Below, piece after piece: positions 34,960-45,215 of a DNA stretch of 64,000 nucleotides. The notes under the pieces were generated by a model, which was not told the origin of the DNA, ran no database searches, and worked only from the letters and a program-made list of their open reading frames with translations. Numbering within the stretch: the stretch's first letter is position 1; every line of letters starts with the position of its first letter. The translations under genes and the position numbers were made by a program. Source of the stretch: Fremontodendron californicum (taxonomy: Eukaryota > Streptophyta > Magnoliopsida > Malvales > Malvaceae); assembly GCA_030761205.1 (NCBI GenBank), contig JAULJL010000024.1, forward strand, positions 22,004,126 to 22,068,125, given 5' to 3'.

Positions 34960-35496
34960 CTATGAGTCGAGGATATGCTTCCCATCCAGTTTTCTTACAA
35001 GCTGGCAAACAGGGTCTTTTAACATCAGATTCCCAAGATGTTGCCATTCCCTTTGGAATTGCGGCCATAAATCAAGAATTTCTCTTTGTACGTCTCCACT
35101 AGGATGCGTCTCAAGAGAAAGTTGGATATTACCCAAATTCTCCTTACTCAGTCCATCCTTAATGAATTCAATTTTATCATCTCGATTAGAGGACGGAATC
35201 CCAATAGAACGACATTTACCGTTACACGTCCATCGTGCACATTTGTGGCAATTTGAACTCATGCGCTTTGCTCGTCGCTTCTTTGCAAAAGTGCTTCTAC
35301 CTGTACCTGGTAAATGCAAAACAGGAAGATATTCATCTTCACGTACCTTGGCTTCAATTATCCAACGTATGTCGTCAGGAATCCCTTTGTGCATAAGCAT
35401 TCTTAATCTTTCAAGTCGAACTTGGTAAAGTTTCAGTAAAATATTTCGAGGAAAAGGAGGAAATCGTTTCTGCAATCTTGTGAGAATATCATCCAT
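34960..35496 (-). CDS. Basic Cys4-finger protein resembling carlavirus/vitivirus nucleic-acid-binding proteins
   Basis: An intact 178-aa ORF starting MDDILTRLQKRFPPFPRNIL. Residues 66-78 form a basic patch (GRSTFAKKRRAKR). A compact finger follows with Cys83, Cys86, Cys91 and Cys95 (CX2CX4CX3C, a His next to the first Cys), and then a short FIKDG segment at 111-115. A basic patch directly before a Cys4 finger and a hydrophobic-Gly segment is the layout of the small cysteine-rich proteins of carlaviruses and vitiviruses, which bind nucleic acid and can suppress RNA silencing. The 65-residue N-terminal and 60-residue C-terminal extensions are longer than in those proteins and I do not recognise them. 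It lies on the sense strand between integrase and LOG. Virus origin and function are inference from layout only. Confidence 0.6.
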   Translation of the reverse strand: MDDILTRLQKRFPPFPRNILLKLYQVRLERLRMLMHKGIPDDIRWIIEAKVREDEYLPVLHLPGTGRSTFAKKRRAKRMSSNCHKCARWTCNGKCRSIGIPSSNRDDKIEFIKDGLSKENLGNIQLSLETHPSGDVQREILDLWPQFQREWQHLGNLMLKDPVCQLVRKLDGKHILDS

Positions 35497-35832
35497 CCTG
35501 AAAAAAAATGAAAAAAATGAAAGAGAAATTGGAAGAGAAATTTATATACAATATCAGTTTTGTGGGTAGCTGATGGAACCGATTTAAATAATCACGGAGT
35601 ACCGTTATCCGCCATTTAACCGGGGTTAAAAAAAATAAATTAAAAATTATATTTACATCTTGTAAGAGAAAAGAACTATTAAACAAAAGAAAAGAAAAAA
35701 CAATAAAAGATAGAATGATGGAGAGTAAGGAATATGCAAATCTGATATAATAGATGCTCTCCATCCTTTTGGGTTGCCTCCCAAGAAGCGCTTGGTTTAT
35801 TGTCCTCAGCCTAACTTAGACCCATGCCATTA
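35497..35832 (-). other. Spacer between integrase and the Cys4-finger ORF
   Basis: AT-rich, no supported gene. An ORF of about 90 codons overlapping it on the minus strand is Phe/Ile/Leu-rich and I take it as noise. Confidence 0.4.
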
Positions 35833-37419
35833 TTATTCAACATACTTTGGCTCAAAAAGTGGAAACTCCTCCACATCTTGTATTGGAAAGTTCTCATAGT
35901 AAGGCTTCAATCTATGACCATTCACTTTGAATGCCTTATCTGTTTTTGGGCTTTGGATTTCAACTGCACCATGAGTAAATACATTAGTAATAACAAAAGG
36001 TCCAACCCAACGAGAACGTAACTTACCTGGATATAACTTAAGGCGTGAATGGAAGAGAAGAACTTTTTGTCCAACAACAAATTCTTTTCTTGATATCATC
36101 TTGTCATGGAATGCCTTAGTCTTTTCCTTGTAAATCCTAGAATTCTGATAGGCATCATTCCTTATCTCCTCTAATTCTTGTAGGTCAAGTTTACTTTTCT
36201 TTCCTATCTCATCCATCTCCATGTTGCATTGTTTGATAGCCCAATATGATTTATGATCCAATTCAACCGGAAGATGACAAGGCTTACCATAAACAAGTCG
36301 ATAAGGAGACATACCAATGGGTGTCTTATATGCTGTCCTATAAGCCCAAAGTGCATCATCAAGTCGTGAACTCAAATCCTTCCTATTTGGATTAACTATC
36401 TTTTCAAGGATGGACTTAACTTCTCGGTTTGACACTTCAGCTTGCCCACTAGTTTGAGGATGATATGAGGTGGAGACCTTGTGTGTGATGTTATACTTCC
36501 TCAAAAGTGCTTCCATAGTCCTATTGCAAAAGTGAGTACCTCTATCGCTGATTATGGCCTTTGGCGTTCCAAACCTAGCAAAGATGTTAGTCTTGACAAA
36601 ATCTGAAACAACTTTAGAGTCATTAGTCCTAGTGGATTTTGCTTCCACCCACTTTGAAACATAATCAACGGCAAGTAAAATATAAAGATTACCAAAAGAA
36701 GGAGGAAAAGGTCCCATGAAATCCATGCCCCATACATCAAAAATTTCAACAATAAGTATTGGAGTTTGAGGCATTTGATTTCTAGCACCTAAGTTACCAG
36801 TTCTTTGGCAACGATCACATGACTTGCAAAAGAGGTATGCATCTTTGAATATGGTAGGCCAATAAAATCCAGAATCAAGAACTTTCATGGCTGTTCTTTT
36901 GGATCCAAAGTGTCCTCCACATGCATAAGAGTGACAAAAGGTGAGAATAGATTGAAATTCAGTTTCGAGTACACACCTTCTTATAATCTGATCGGAGCAA
37001 TGCTTCCAAAGGTAAGGATCATCCCATATGTAGTATTTGGCATCACTCTTGATCTTATTTCTTTGAGCTTGTGTCAACTCTTGTGGCAACTTCTTGGTAA
37101 CTAAGTAATTAACAATATCAGCATACCAAGGAGTTGTTGTTCTTATAAAAAGAAGTTGCTCATCCGGAAAGTTCTCATTCAAGGGTAGTGCATCATCTTC
37201 ATGAACTAAACGGCTAAGATGGTCCGCAACCAGGTTGTCACTACCTCTCTTATCTTTTATCTCCAAATCAAACTCTTGTAAGAGAAGTATCCATCTAATC
37301 AACCTTGGTTTGGCCTCCTTTTTAGTGAGTAAGTACTTAAGGGCTGCATGGTCAGAAAATACAATTACTTTAGTACCAATTAAATAAGATCGAAATTTTT
37401 CTAAAGCAAATACAACAGC
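35833..37419 (-). CDS. Athila-like pol, second part: RNase H end and integrase
   Basis: Continues the gag-pol frame after a single TAG. It begins AVVFALEKFRSYLIGTK and finishes the RNase H domain (FSDHAALKYLLTKKEAKPR, DNLVADHLSRL). Counted from the TTG at 37302, the integrase has an HHCC finger (His124, His131, Cys162, Cys165), a D,D,E core (Asp194 in GMDFMG, Asp253 in ISDRG, Glu289 in GQAEVSNRE) and a C-terminal GPF-type module (LRSRWVGPFVITNV). All catalytic residues are present. It ends ...LFEPKYVE at 35833. Integrase joins the cDNA to the host chromosome. Confidence 0.85.
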   Translation of the reverse strand, partial: AVVFALEKFRSYLIGTKVIVFSDHAALKYLLTKKEAKPRLIRWILLLQEFDLEIKDKRGSDNLVADHLSRLVHEDDALPLNENFPDEQLLFIRTTTPWYADIVNYLVTKKLPQELTQAQRNKIKSDAKYYIWDDPYLWKHCSDQIIRRCVLETEFQSILTFCHSYACGGHFGSKRTAMKVLDSGFYWPTIFKDAYLFCKSCDRCQRTGNLGARNQMPQTPILIVEIFDVWGMDFMGPFPPSFGNLYILLAVDYVSKWVEAKSTRTNDSKVVSDFVKTNIFARFGTPKAIISDRGTHFCNRTMEALLRKYNITHKVSTSYHPQTSGQAEVSNREVKSILEKIVNPNRKDLSSRLDDALWAYRTAYKTPIGMSPYRLVYGKPCHLPVELDHKSYWAIKQCNMEMDEIGKKSKLDLQELEEIRNDAYQNSRIYKEKTKAFHDKMISRKEFVVGQKVLLFHSRLKLYPGKLRSRWVGPFVITNVFTHGAVEIQSPKTDKAFKVNGHRLKPYYENFPIQDVEEFPLFEPKYVE

Positions 37420-40400
37420 CTAAAGTTCTTTTTCAGTAGTGGAATAGTTCAATTGAGCATCATTAAGAGTTCTTGAGGCATAATAAATGGCATGTGAGGC
37501 TTTGCCAACTCGTTGGCCCAAAACAGCTCCAATGGCATAGTCACTAGCATCACACATGATTTCAAAAGGTACATTCCAATCTGGTGGTTGGATGATAGGA
37601 GCTGATGTCAAGAGTCCCTTCAATGTTTCAAACGCCTCTTTGCATTTATCATCAAAGTGGAAAACCACATCTTTTTGTAGTAGCTTGCAAAGAGGTAATG
37701 TGATCTTTGAGAAGTCTTTGATAAATCTCCTATAGAAACCTGCATGTCCAAGAAAAGAACGAACCTCTCTCACATTTGTGGGAGGTGGTAAAGAATGCAT
37801 AATATCTATTTTAGACTTATCAACCTCTATCCCTCTAGAAGAAATAACATGGCCCAAAACTATTCCTTGTTCTACCATAAAGTGACATTTTTCCCAATTC
37901 AAAACAAGGTTAGTTTCCATGCATCTTTCAAGTACAAGTGTAAGGTTCTCTAGACATCTATCAAAAGAATCACCATAGACACTAAAATCATCCATAAACA
38001 CTTCTATGATATTCTCTACATAATCTGAAAATATGCTAACCATACACCTTTGGAATGTAGCTGGTGCATTACAAAGACCAAATGGCATACGCCGGTATGC
38101 AAAAGTACCAAATGGACATGTGAATGTTGTTTTCTCTTGGTCCTCCGGAGCAATGGCTATCTGATTATAACCTGAAAAACCATCAAGAAAACAATAATGA
38201 GAATGGCCAGCTAACCTTTCAAGCATTTGATCAATAAAAGGTAAAGGAAAGTGGTCTTTGCGAGTTGTGGAATTAAGTTTACGATAATCAATACAAACTC
38301 GCCATCCTGTTTGAATCCTAGTAGGAACAAGTTCATTCTCATTATTTGTTACCACCGTTACACCTGATTTCTTTGGAACCACTTGGACTGGGCTCACCCA
38401 TTTGCTATCCGAGATAGGATAGATCACTCCAACATCTAGGAGCTTCAGTATCTCCTTTTTCACAACCTCCATCATATGAGGGTTCAATCTTCTTTGTGCT
38501 TCTCTTGTTGGTTTAGACCCTTCCTCTAACAAAATCCGGTGCATGCACATGGATGGGCTTATTCCCTTGATATCGGCAATTGTCCAACCAATTGCTGTTT
38601 TATGCTCTCTAAGCACCCGGATAAGTCGCTCTTCTTGCAAAGGTGTGAGCTCTTTGGCAATGATGACAGGTAGTGTGTCCTTTTCCCCTAAGAACAAATA
38701 TTTCAAGTGGTTCGGTAGTGGTTTCAACTCTAAAGTTGGTGCCTGCAAAATGAAAGGTAGAAGTTTCTCATTAGATAAAGGCAAATTAATAAATGAAACA
38801 TCAAACCTTGCATCTTTAGGTTGCAGCGAGTGTAAAGATTCTAGTGCCCCTTCCACATGGTCACTCAAGGCTAGTTTAGCATTCCCCATTCCGAGATGGT
38901 TGCTAAGGACTATTTCCACACTATCTTCACCATCTAGCTCATAAGCTTGCTGCACTAATGAGTCAATTATATCAATATTAAAAACAGAATGCACATCACT
39001 AGGATATCTCATGGCCTCAAAAATGTTAAAGCGAATTATTTCACCATCAAATTCCATAGTTAAAGTGCCATCATGTACATCTATTTTAGTTCTTGCTGTT
39101 TTCAAGAATGGTCTCCCTAATAGAATAGGTGTGGGATTAGAAGACATCTCATCTTCCATCTCAATAACATAAAAGTCAGCGGGAAAAACCAATTCATTAA
39201 CCTGTACAAGAACGTCTTCTACAACTCCTCTTGGATAAGTATTAGAACGGTCAGCAAGTTGTATTATAACACCGGTTTCCTCTAATGGTCCTAGATTCAA
39301 TGAAGCATAAATTGAATATGGCATGACATTAATAGATGCCCCTAGATCTAGCATAGCACGCTCAAACCTGGTGTTGCCTATCTTACAAGGAATGGTAAAC
39401 ATACCTGGATCCTTGCATTTAGGTGGGAGTTTCTTTTGAAGAACAGCTGACACATTCTCCCCCACACTTACCTTTTCATTCCATTTCAACTTCCGTTTAG
39501 ATGTGCACAACTCTTTTAGGAACTTGGCATATCTTGGCACTTGCTTGATAGCATCTAGTAAAGGAATGTTCACCTCTACTTTCCGGAAGGTTTCCAAAAT
39601 TTCCTTCTCTTGCTCCTCCTTCTTGGACTTTGCTAACCTGCTAGGAAAAGGTGGAGGAGTTATATAAGAAGGAAAGGATGGTTTAGGAATTACCTTTTTT
39701 AGTGGCTCGTTGGGATGTGAAGAGGATGCCATGGTATTGTTCTCCCCTTGAGCACTATCATTTTGTGGTGTCTCTAGCTGTTTCCCACTTCTTAAATTTA
39801 TAGCATTGGCATTCTCTCTTGGATTCACTATGGTTTGGGAAGGTAATTTCCCAGAATCCCTTGCTTGCATTTGACTCATGGTTGTTGCCAATTGCCCTAT
39901 TTGAGTCTCCAAATTTCGAATACTTGTCTTTGTTTCCTGTTGAAATTGAATTGTATTAGTAGAAAGAGCTTTAACAAGATCTTCAAGAGAAGTACCTGAA
40001 TTTTGGGTGGGTGGTAGTTGTTGTCGGGTTTGGTATGGTTGTTGCACTCTTTGCTGAAAACCCGGTGGCCTGTGGTCAAATGGTGGAGGAATAGTTTGTG
40101 ATTGGTTCCCTCCATAATTGAAGTTTGGATGATCCCTCCATCCTGGATTGTAAGTGTTTGAGTAGGGATCATATTTCCTTGATTGGTTCTGAAATCCACC
40201 CATGGCATTCACATGTTCATTGGTATCCTCTTGAAGTGTTGGACACATATCAGTTTGGTGCCCTATGTTTGAACATATGCCACAAGCCTTTATTTGTTGT
40301 ATTTTACCTACAGCCAATTGTTGAACAAGAGAAGTCAGTTTATCAAATTTTTGTTCAAGGGATGATATACTTACCTCATTAACTCTCTTGGGTTGTGGTG

Positions 40401-41166
40401 GTGGATCTTGTCTCATTGAGAACTGTTGAGAATTGGCTGCCATGTTGGAGATTAATGTTCTAGCAGCCCTGGGAGTCTTATCAACTAGAGCTCCCCCACT
40501 AGCGGCATCTATCATACTTCTCTCCATGGGCATGAGACCTTCATAGAAGTATTGGATGAGAAGTTGTTCACTTATCTGATGATGTGGACATGATGCACAA
40601 AGTTTCTTGAACCTCTCCCAATATTCATATAAGGACTCTCCGTTGTATTGCCGAATCCCACATATCTCTTTCCTAATGTTGGCAGCCTTAGATGCTGGGA
40701 AATACCTTTCCAAGAATGCTTTCTTCAAATCATTCCATGTAGTGATGGTCCCGGATGGTAGATAGTAGAGCCATTCCTTTGCTGAATCAGCTAGAGAGAA
40801 TGGGAAGGCTCTCAACTTAACTTGCTCTTCCGTGACCCCTGTTGGTCTCATGCTTGAGCAAACTACATGGAATTCCTTGAGGTGCTTATTTGGATCCTCT
40901 CCTGCAAAACCATGAAAAGTTGGGAGAAGATGAATCAAACCAGATTTTAATTCAAAAGCTACCTCAAGATTAGCATATTCAATGCATAATGGTTGTTGAC
41001 CCAAGTCCGGAGCGGCTAGCTCCTTGAGAGTTCGGTTGTCAGCTGCTGCCATCTCTCCTTGCTTCTCTTGGATGTTTTGGATCAACTCCTCAATTGGTTG
41101 TTGGTGAGAAGTTATAAATTCCCGAATTTTCCTAAGTCGTAAGTCTTCTTCGGGGGCTTGGAACAT
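37420..41166 (-). CDS. Athila-like gag-pol, first part: gag, protease, reverse transcriptase, start of RNase H
   Basis: An ORF of 1,248 codons from an ATG 108 bp inside the 5' LTR. Domains in order: retrotransposon gag (about 60-220), CCHC knuckle Cys295-Cys298-His303-Cys308, a Gln/Pro-rich linker, aspartic protease with Asp607 in MLDLGASINVMP, reverse transcriptase with WVSPVQVVPKK, FLDGFSGYNQI and the catalytic FMDDFSVYG, and RNase H with CDASDYAIGAVLGQR. The frame ends at TAG (37420-37422) exactly where the family reads TTEKEL-L-AVVFAL, so the stop replaces a single Leu codon. The frame then continues to 35833. Either this copy is disabled by one nonsense mutation or some readthrough occurs. 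Confidence 0.9.
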   Translation of the reverse strand: MFQAPEEDLRLRKIREFITSHQQPIEELIQNIQEKQGEMAAADNRTLKELAAPDLGQQPLCIEYANLEVAFELKSGLIHLLPTFHGFAGEDPNKHLKEFHVVCSSMRPTGVTEEQVKLRAFPFSLADSAKEWLYYLPSGTITTWNDLKKAFLERYFPASKAANIRKEICGIRQYNGESLYEYWERFKKLCASCPHHQISEQLLIQYFYEGLMPMERSMIDAASGGALVDKTPRAARTLISNMAANSQQFSMRQDPPPQPKRVNEVSISSLEQKFDKLTSLVQQLAVGKIQQIKACGICSNIGHQTDMCPTLQEDTNEHVNAMGGFQNQSRKYDPYSNTYNPGWRDHPNFNYGGNQSQTIPPPFDHRPPGFQQRVQQPYQTRQQLPPTQNSGTSLEDLVKALSTNTIQFQQETKTSIRNLETQIGQLATTMSQMQARDSGKLPSQTIVNPRENANAINLRSGKQLETPQNDSAQGENNTMASSSHPNEPLKKVIPKPSFPSYITPPPFPSRLAKSKKEEQEKEILETFRKVEVNIPLLDAIKQVPRYAKFLKELCTSKRKLKWNEKVSVGENVSAVLQKKLPPKCKDPGMFTIPCKIGNTRFERAMLDLGASINVMPYSIYASLNLGPLEETGVIIQLADRSNTYPRGVVEDVLVQVNELVFPADFYVIEMEDEMSSNPTPILLGRPFLKTARTKIDVHDGTLTMEFDGEIIRFNIFEAMRYPSDVHSVFNIDIIDSLVQQAYELDGEDSVEIVLSNHLGMGNAKLALSDHVEGALESLHSLQPKDARFDVSFINLPLSNEKLLPFILQAPTLELKPLPNHLKYLFLGEKDTLPVIIAKELTPLQEERLIRVLREHKTAIGWTIADIKGISPSMCMHRILLEEGSKPTREAQRRLNPHMMEVVKKEILKLLDVGVIYPISDSKWVSPVQVVPKKSGVTVVTNNENELVPTRIQTGWRVCIDYRKLNSTTRKDHFPLPFIDQMLERLAGHSHYCFLDGFSGYNQIAIAPEDQEKTTFTCPFGTFAYRRMPFGLCNAPATFQRCMVSIFSDYVENIIEVFMDDFSVYGDSFDRCLENLTLVLERCMETNLVLNWEKCHFMVEQGIVLGHVISSRGIEVDKSKIDIMHSLPPPTNVREVRSFLGHAGFYRRFIKDFSKITLPLCKLLQKDVVFHFDDKCKEAFETLKGLLTSAPIIQPPDWNVPFEIMCDASDYAIGAVLGQRVGKASHAIYYASRTLNDAQLNYSTTEKEL

Positions 41167-41250
41167 TCACTAATAAAAAAAAATAAGAAAGTAAATAATT
41201 AGAACAGAAAATAAGAATAAACCAATAAACTAATAAACTAAAGAAAGCAA

Positions 41251-41268
41251 TCCCCGGCAACGGCGCCA
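41251..41268 (-). other. Primer-binding site, tRNA-Asp type
   Basis: The minus strand reads TGGCGCCGTTGCCGGGGA six bases after the 5' LTR end. It is complementary to the 3' end of plant tRNA-Asp (CCCCGGCAACGGCG plus CCA, from memory), the primer of Athila elements. Confidence 0.85.
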
Positions 41269-41274
41269 AAAATT

Positions 41275-43149
41275 TGATGCACCCAAAAGAGTGTATCTTA
41301 TTTAACCTTGCACTAAAAAGATCAATTGTAAGTATAGTAGTTAGCAAGGGTCGAGTCCTCAGGGATTGGGTTTTAGTTTATAAGTTGATAGTTTAAAACT
41401 TAAATTCAAGAACAATAAAAGAAAAGGGGTTTTTGAAGCCAGATTTAAACTAAAGTAAATAATAAGAATAAGATGCAAGGCGGTATAACCAGCCAATAAA
41501 AATATATATACTAAGCAAGGCGGTATAACCAGCCAATAAAAATAAATATACTAAATTAGGCGGTATAACCAGCCAATAAAAATAAAACAAAATTAATATA
41601 CAAATTAGGCGGTATAACCAGCCAATAAAAATAAATATACTTTTAAAAATAAGCAAACTAGAAAAGTAAGAAAACAAGTAAGAAGAATCAAAAATGAAAA
41701 ATATGGTTAAGGTTTCATTCTCCACCACTAGACATCATTAAGAATCAATTTCAGATCTATCAATATCAACCAACTATCAAAGTTAACAACCGTAGATAAC
41801 AACAAGCTCTGTTATCCCAATCTTTCCTTAGTTTGTCGTTAAATAGAACAAGCTCTCTATTTAATCTCTAACCATCAAACAACCTAGAATAAGCTCTCTA
41901 GATTCAATTTAATGGCAGCTTTATGATGAGAAAGATAGGTTGATCTAAGCAACAAACACATAAGCTCGGATTGTTCAACTTAGGTTATGTTCCACTTTGC
42001 AATTATTGAAAACTTGACCATAATCATTAATCACAAATTGCCACTTATGAATAGGAAATCAAGACAATTACACGGATCAAGACTCCTAAACTAGCAATAG
42101 ATAATTATCAAGATCTGTCTAGTTGTACACCTAAACAAATCAAGACAACATCATGAACAATTCTTGTAGAAGAACATAAGCAACTTTGATAGAAAATTAA
42201 TGATAGATAGAATCTGAAAATCAATCACAAAACATGTCTAAGGCTTTGAAATCACCCTTAACCAAATAGAAGTTTAGCCTAGCATAGGCATTATAAACAT
42301 AAAATTAAATAGAATCTAAGAAGAAAATAAAAGAAAGAAAGAAGAAGAAGAAGAATATTAATTATCCAACCTCTTGCTCTTTCTAAAGAAAAAGAAAACT
42401 AGAGAAAAGAAAGAAGAAGAAAACTTAGAAAATTTTGTTAAAATGGCTAATATCCTACCAATCTCCAATATGATCCCTTACAATCATCCAAGGCCCTCTA
42501 TTTATACACATTTTGGAGGGCTAAATGACAAGAGACAAGCTTTACAAATTTCAAAGGTAGGTATAATAGGTGGGTGCATTTTCTAACAATTTTCGTCATG
42601 TATGACGATTTTGATCAGCCAACTTGATGGTCGATTTTGTCAATTTTGGAGGCCTTATCTGATCACATGGTCTTCTAGACAAATGTTACCCTATCAGTTA
42701 CTGATCCATAGCCGTTGGAATCAGCTCATTTTCTGATGTGGATAAGAAGATATGGGCATAATACGAAAACAGGTCAGCACAGACGTCATTGCACATCATC
42801 CAACTTGATGGTCGATTTCGCTAGGGAAAACGACTCCGTTTCAAGAAGTGTAAAACATGAAAAAGATAGATATGCCTCTTAGCTTTGCATGGCTACAAAT
42901 TTCAGCCTTATTGCTTCAGTGAAACTCGAGATATAGCTGATATGGCAAAAGGTGTCGGGACTGGAACTGAACTGGATTTGCCCTTAATTCTAGTAATCTG
43001 AAATCACTCAAAGAAACTTGTGAAAAACACCAAAATACATAAAAATATAAAAGATCATAAACACAATTAGACTAAACAATAATAACTCGTATTTGACACA
43101 AAACAATAATAAAACATAACTAAAAACTATATAATTATACGAGTTATCA
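41275..43149 (-). mobile_element. 5' LTR of the Athila-like element
   Basis: Right copy, 1,875 bp, no indels relative to the left copy and about five substitutions by eye. It carries the same fourfold GGCGGTATAACC array (41475-41640) and the promoter. Confidence 0.9.
42499..42506 (-). promoter_or_regulatory. TATA box of the Athila-like 5' LTR
   Basis: The minus strand reads TATAAATAGAGGGCC. Transcription would start about 30 bp further left and run through gag-pol, the Cys4-finger ORF and LOG. Confidence 0.6.
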
Positions 43150-44754
43150 GTAACACTCATCAACGTCATATCCGAGGTGACTTACGGAATAACGATGGCT
43201 GGATGGTACTCCATGATCCCGTTCAGGTTCAGGATGATCAAATGACATCCTCGGTGCTGTGAACTCCGATGAGGTCGGTTGACGCGTTCGCCCACGTTGT
43301 CGGCGAGGTCTAGGAGCATCCATATCCTGTGTAGGAGGGACTGGAGCTGAAGTTTGTCCGGTAAATGGCATACTCCTAACATCCTCGTGCATCGACAGTG
43401 GACAAACGAAAGGCCGACCTTCATTTCTATACCATCTTATGTAATCAGCAGATGGGTTGAAATTATTACCAACAATCGGGTAACCTGTCGGAATTCGTTG
43501 AAAACGTATGTTCCACCATTGGATCCAATGTTCATGCTTCGCAAGCCAGAATTCATCATTACGACCACGCATGTCGACCTTGTGAAGCTTATCAAGGTTC
43601 ACCGGGGCTGCAGGAATTGGTTATTGCATCCCAAATTGTCGCAACATCCGGTCATTTTGGTGCCACTCTACATATGAAAAGCATATCAATGCTGTGTTTG
43701 CTTTCCATATATTGAAATTATTGTAGGCATCCGATGGGAGGCATGCCATAATTTCACTCGAGGAATATGGCATCCACAGAAACTGCGAATAATTATTACA
43801 AATTATTAGTTTCATATGGATTAAATAAAAAAAAAACTTCAATGTAACAATTGAAATATTTACCTTATCATATCCTAGTCGATCTAGTCGTAGTCTTATA
43901 CTTGCAAGATCGCTCAGAGTCTCTGTAAAATCTCTACTCGTACTCCTACTCCACCTATTAAAATGCATATAATATCTTAATGACCTATAAAAATACAAGT
44001 TCGTACAAAATTAATAAAATAGTAAAGATTATTACTTGCATGCAAGGGGGTAACAGCCGAAATATCAACGCGCGGAGCAAGAAATGGTAGCCGATACCAA
44101 GCCCATGATTGTAGAAGCACTAAACATCCACCTATGTCATGGATTTTTGGAACTGTAGCTCGGCAAAGTTCTCTATACAAAACCGCCAAACACGCAGAAC
44201 CCCAACTATAATTTGCTGCTTGCTCTAAATCACGTAGCAATGGAAGATACATTAAATGTACCCGACTGCTCGATTTGTCAGGCATCAGTAATCCTCCAAT
44301 CAAACGTAAAATATATGCTCTAGCAGCATATTGTATTTGTTGTTCGGTTGCATGTAATGGCAGATTTTGAAACGATTTCAACCAAGTTAGTCTCACCGTT
44401 GAGCCAGATACATAGTCTTCTGGAGGTACCTCACCCAATAGATCTTGACACACTTCATTCCAATCTAGCAGGCTTCCGCCTGTAACTGCATCGCCATGGA
44501 TCGGAAGTCCAAGTTGCAGCGCAACATCTTCGAGAGTGACCGTGCATTCACCACATGGAAAATGAAAAGTGTGCGTCTCGGGTCTCCATCGTTCGACCAA
44601 CGCAGAGATTAAATCGGGTTGTATCACAAGTCGTCGAATTTGACTTGCGTGATAAAATCCGGCTCTTCTTAAGTGATCGATAATAGATGGATGCGGGTCC
44701 TCCAATGTAAATTTCCTCGCACGTAACACGCGACGAGTTTCCTGTTATAATAAT

Positions 44755-45215
44755 AAAAATTAATATATTATAAAACTATAACAATTAAAAATTAATAAAT
44801 AAAACTATAAAACTACAAAATAACAAAATAATAATAATAATATAATATAATATAAAACAATATTAATATAATATAAAACAATAATAATATAATATAAACA
44901 ATAATATAAACAATAATAATATAATATAATATAAAACAATAATAATATAAAAAACAATAATAATATAATATAAACAATAATAATATAATATAATATAAAA
45001 CAATAATAATATAAAAAACAATAATAATATAATATAAACAATAATAATATAATATAATATAAAACAATAATAATATAAAAAACAATAATAATATAAAAAA
45101 CAATAATAATATAAAAAACAATAATAATATAATATAATATAAAACAATAATAATATAAAAAACAATAATAATATAAAAAATAATAATAATATAAAAAACA
45201 ATAATAATATAACAA
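44755..45215. repeat. AT-rich simple array in PMD intron 1
   Basis: Repeats of AACAATAATAATATAA and TATAATATAAAAC fill most of the intron between exons 1 and 2. Overlapping minus-strand ORFs rich in Ile/Tyr/Leu/Phe are artefacts of this array. Confidence 0.85.

Larger units (their letters stand above)
29961..43149 (-). mobile_element. Athila-like Ty3/gypsy retrotransposon with LOG and virus-like accessory genes
   Basis: Two LTRs of exactly 1,875 bp (29961-31835 and 41275-43149), TGATGCACCC...GAGTTATCA, flanked by a perfect 5-bp duplication GTAAC (29956-29960 and 43150-43154). Sense is the minus strand: 5' LTR at the right, tRNA-Asp primer site, gag-pol (41166-35833), a 178-aa Cys4-finger protein, a LOG-type enzyme, 2.1 kb of 3' UTR, polypurine tract, 3' LTR. 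By eye the LTRs differ at about five positions, for example T/C at 30777 versus 42091 and A/G near 31668 versus 42981, which implies recent insertion. The primer site, the DLGAS protease and the long 3' region fit the Athila lineage. Confidence 0.85.

Noticed and set aside
33945..35496. An integrated RNA-virus genome inside the retrotransposon
   Set aside because: Only one ORF has a virus-like layout; no viral replicase, movement or coat protein is seen nearby.
38543..38944. Plus-strand ORF of 133 codons
   Set aside because: Antisense shadow of the gag-pol frame.
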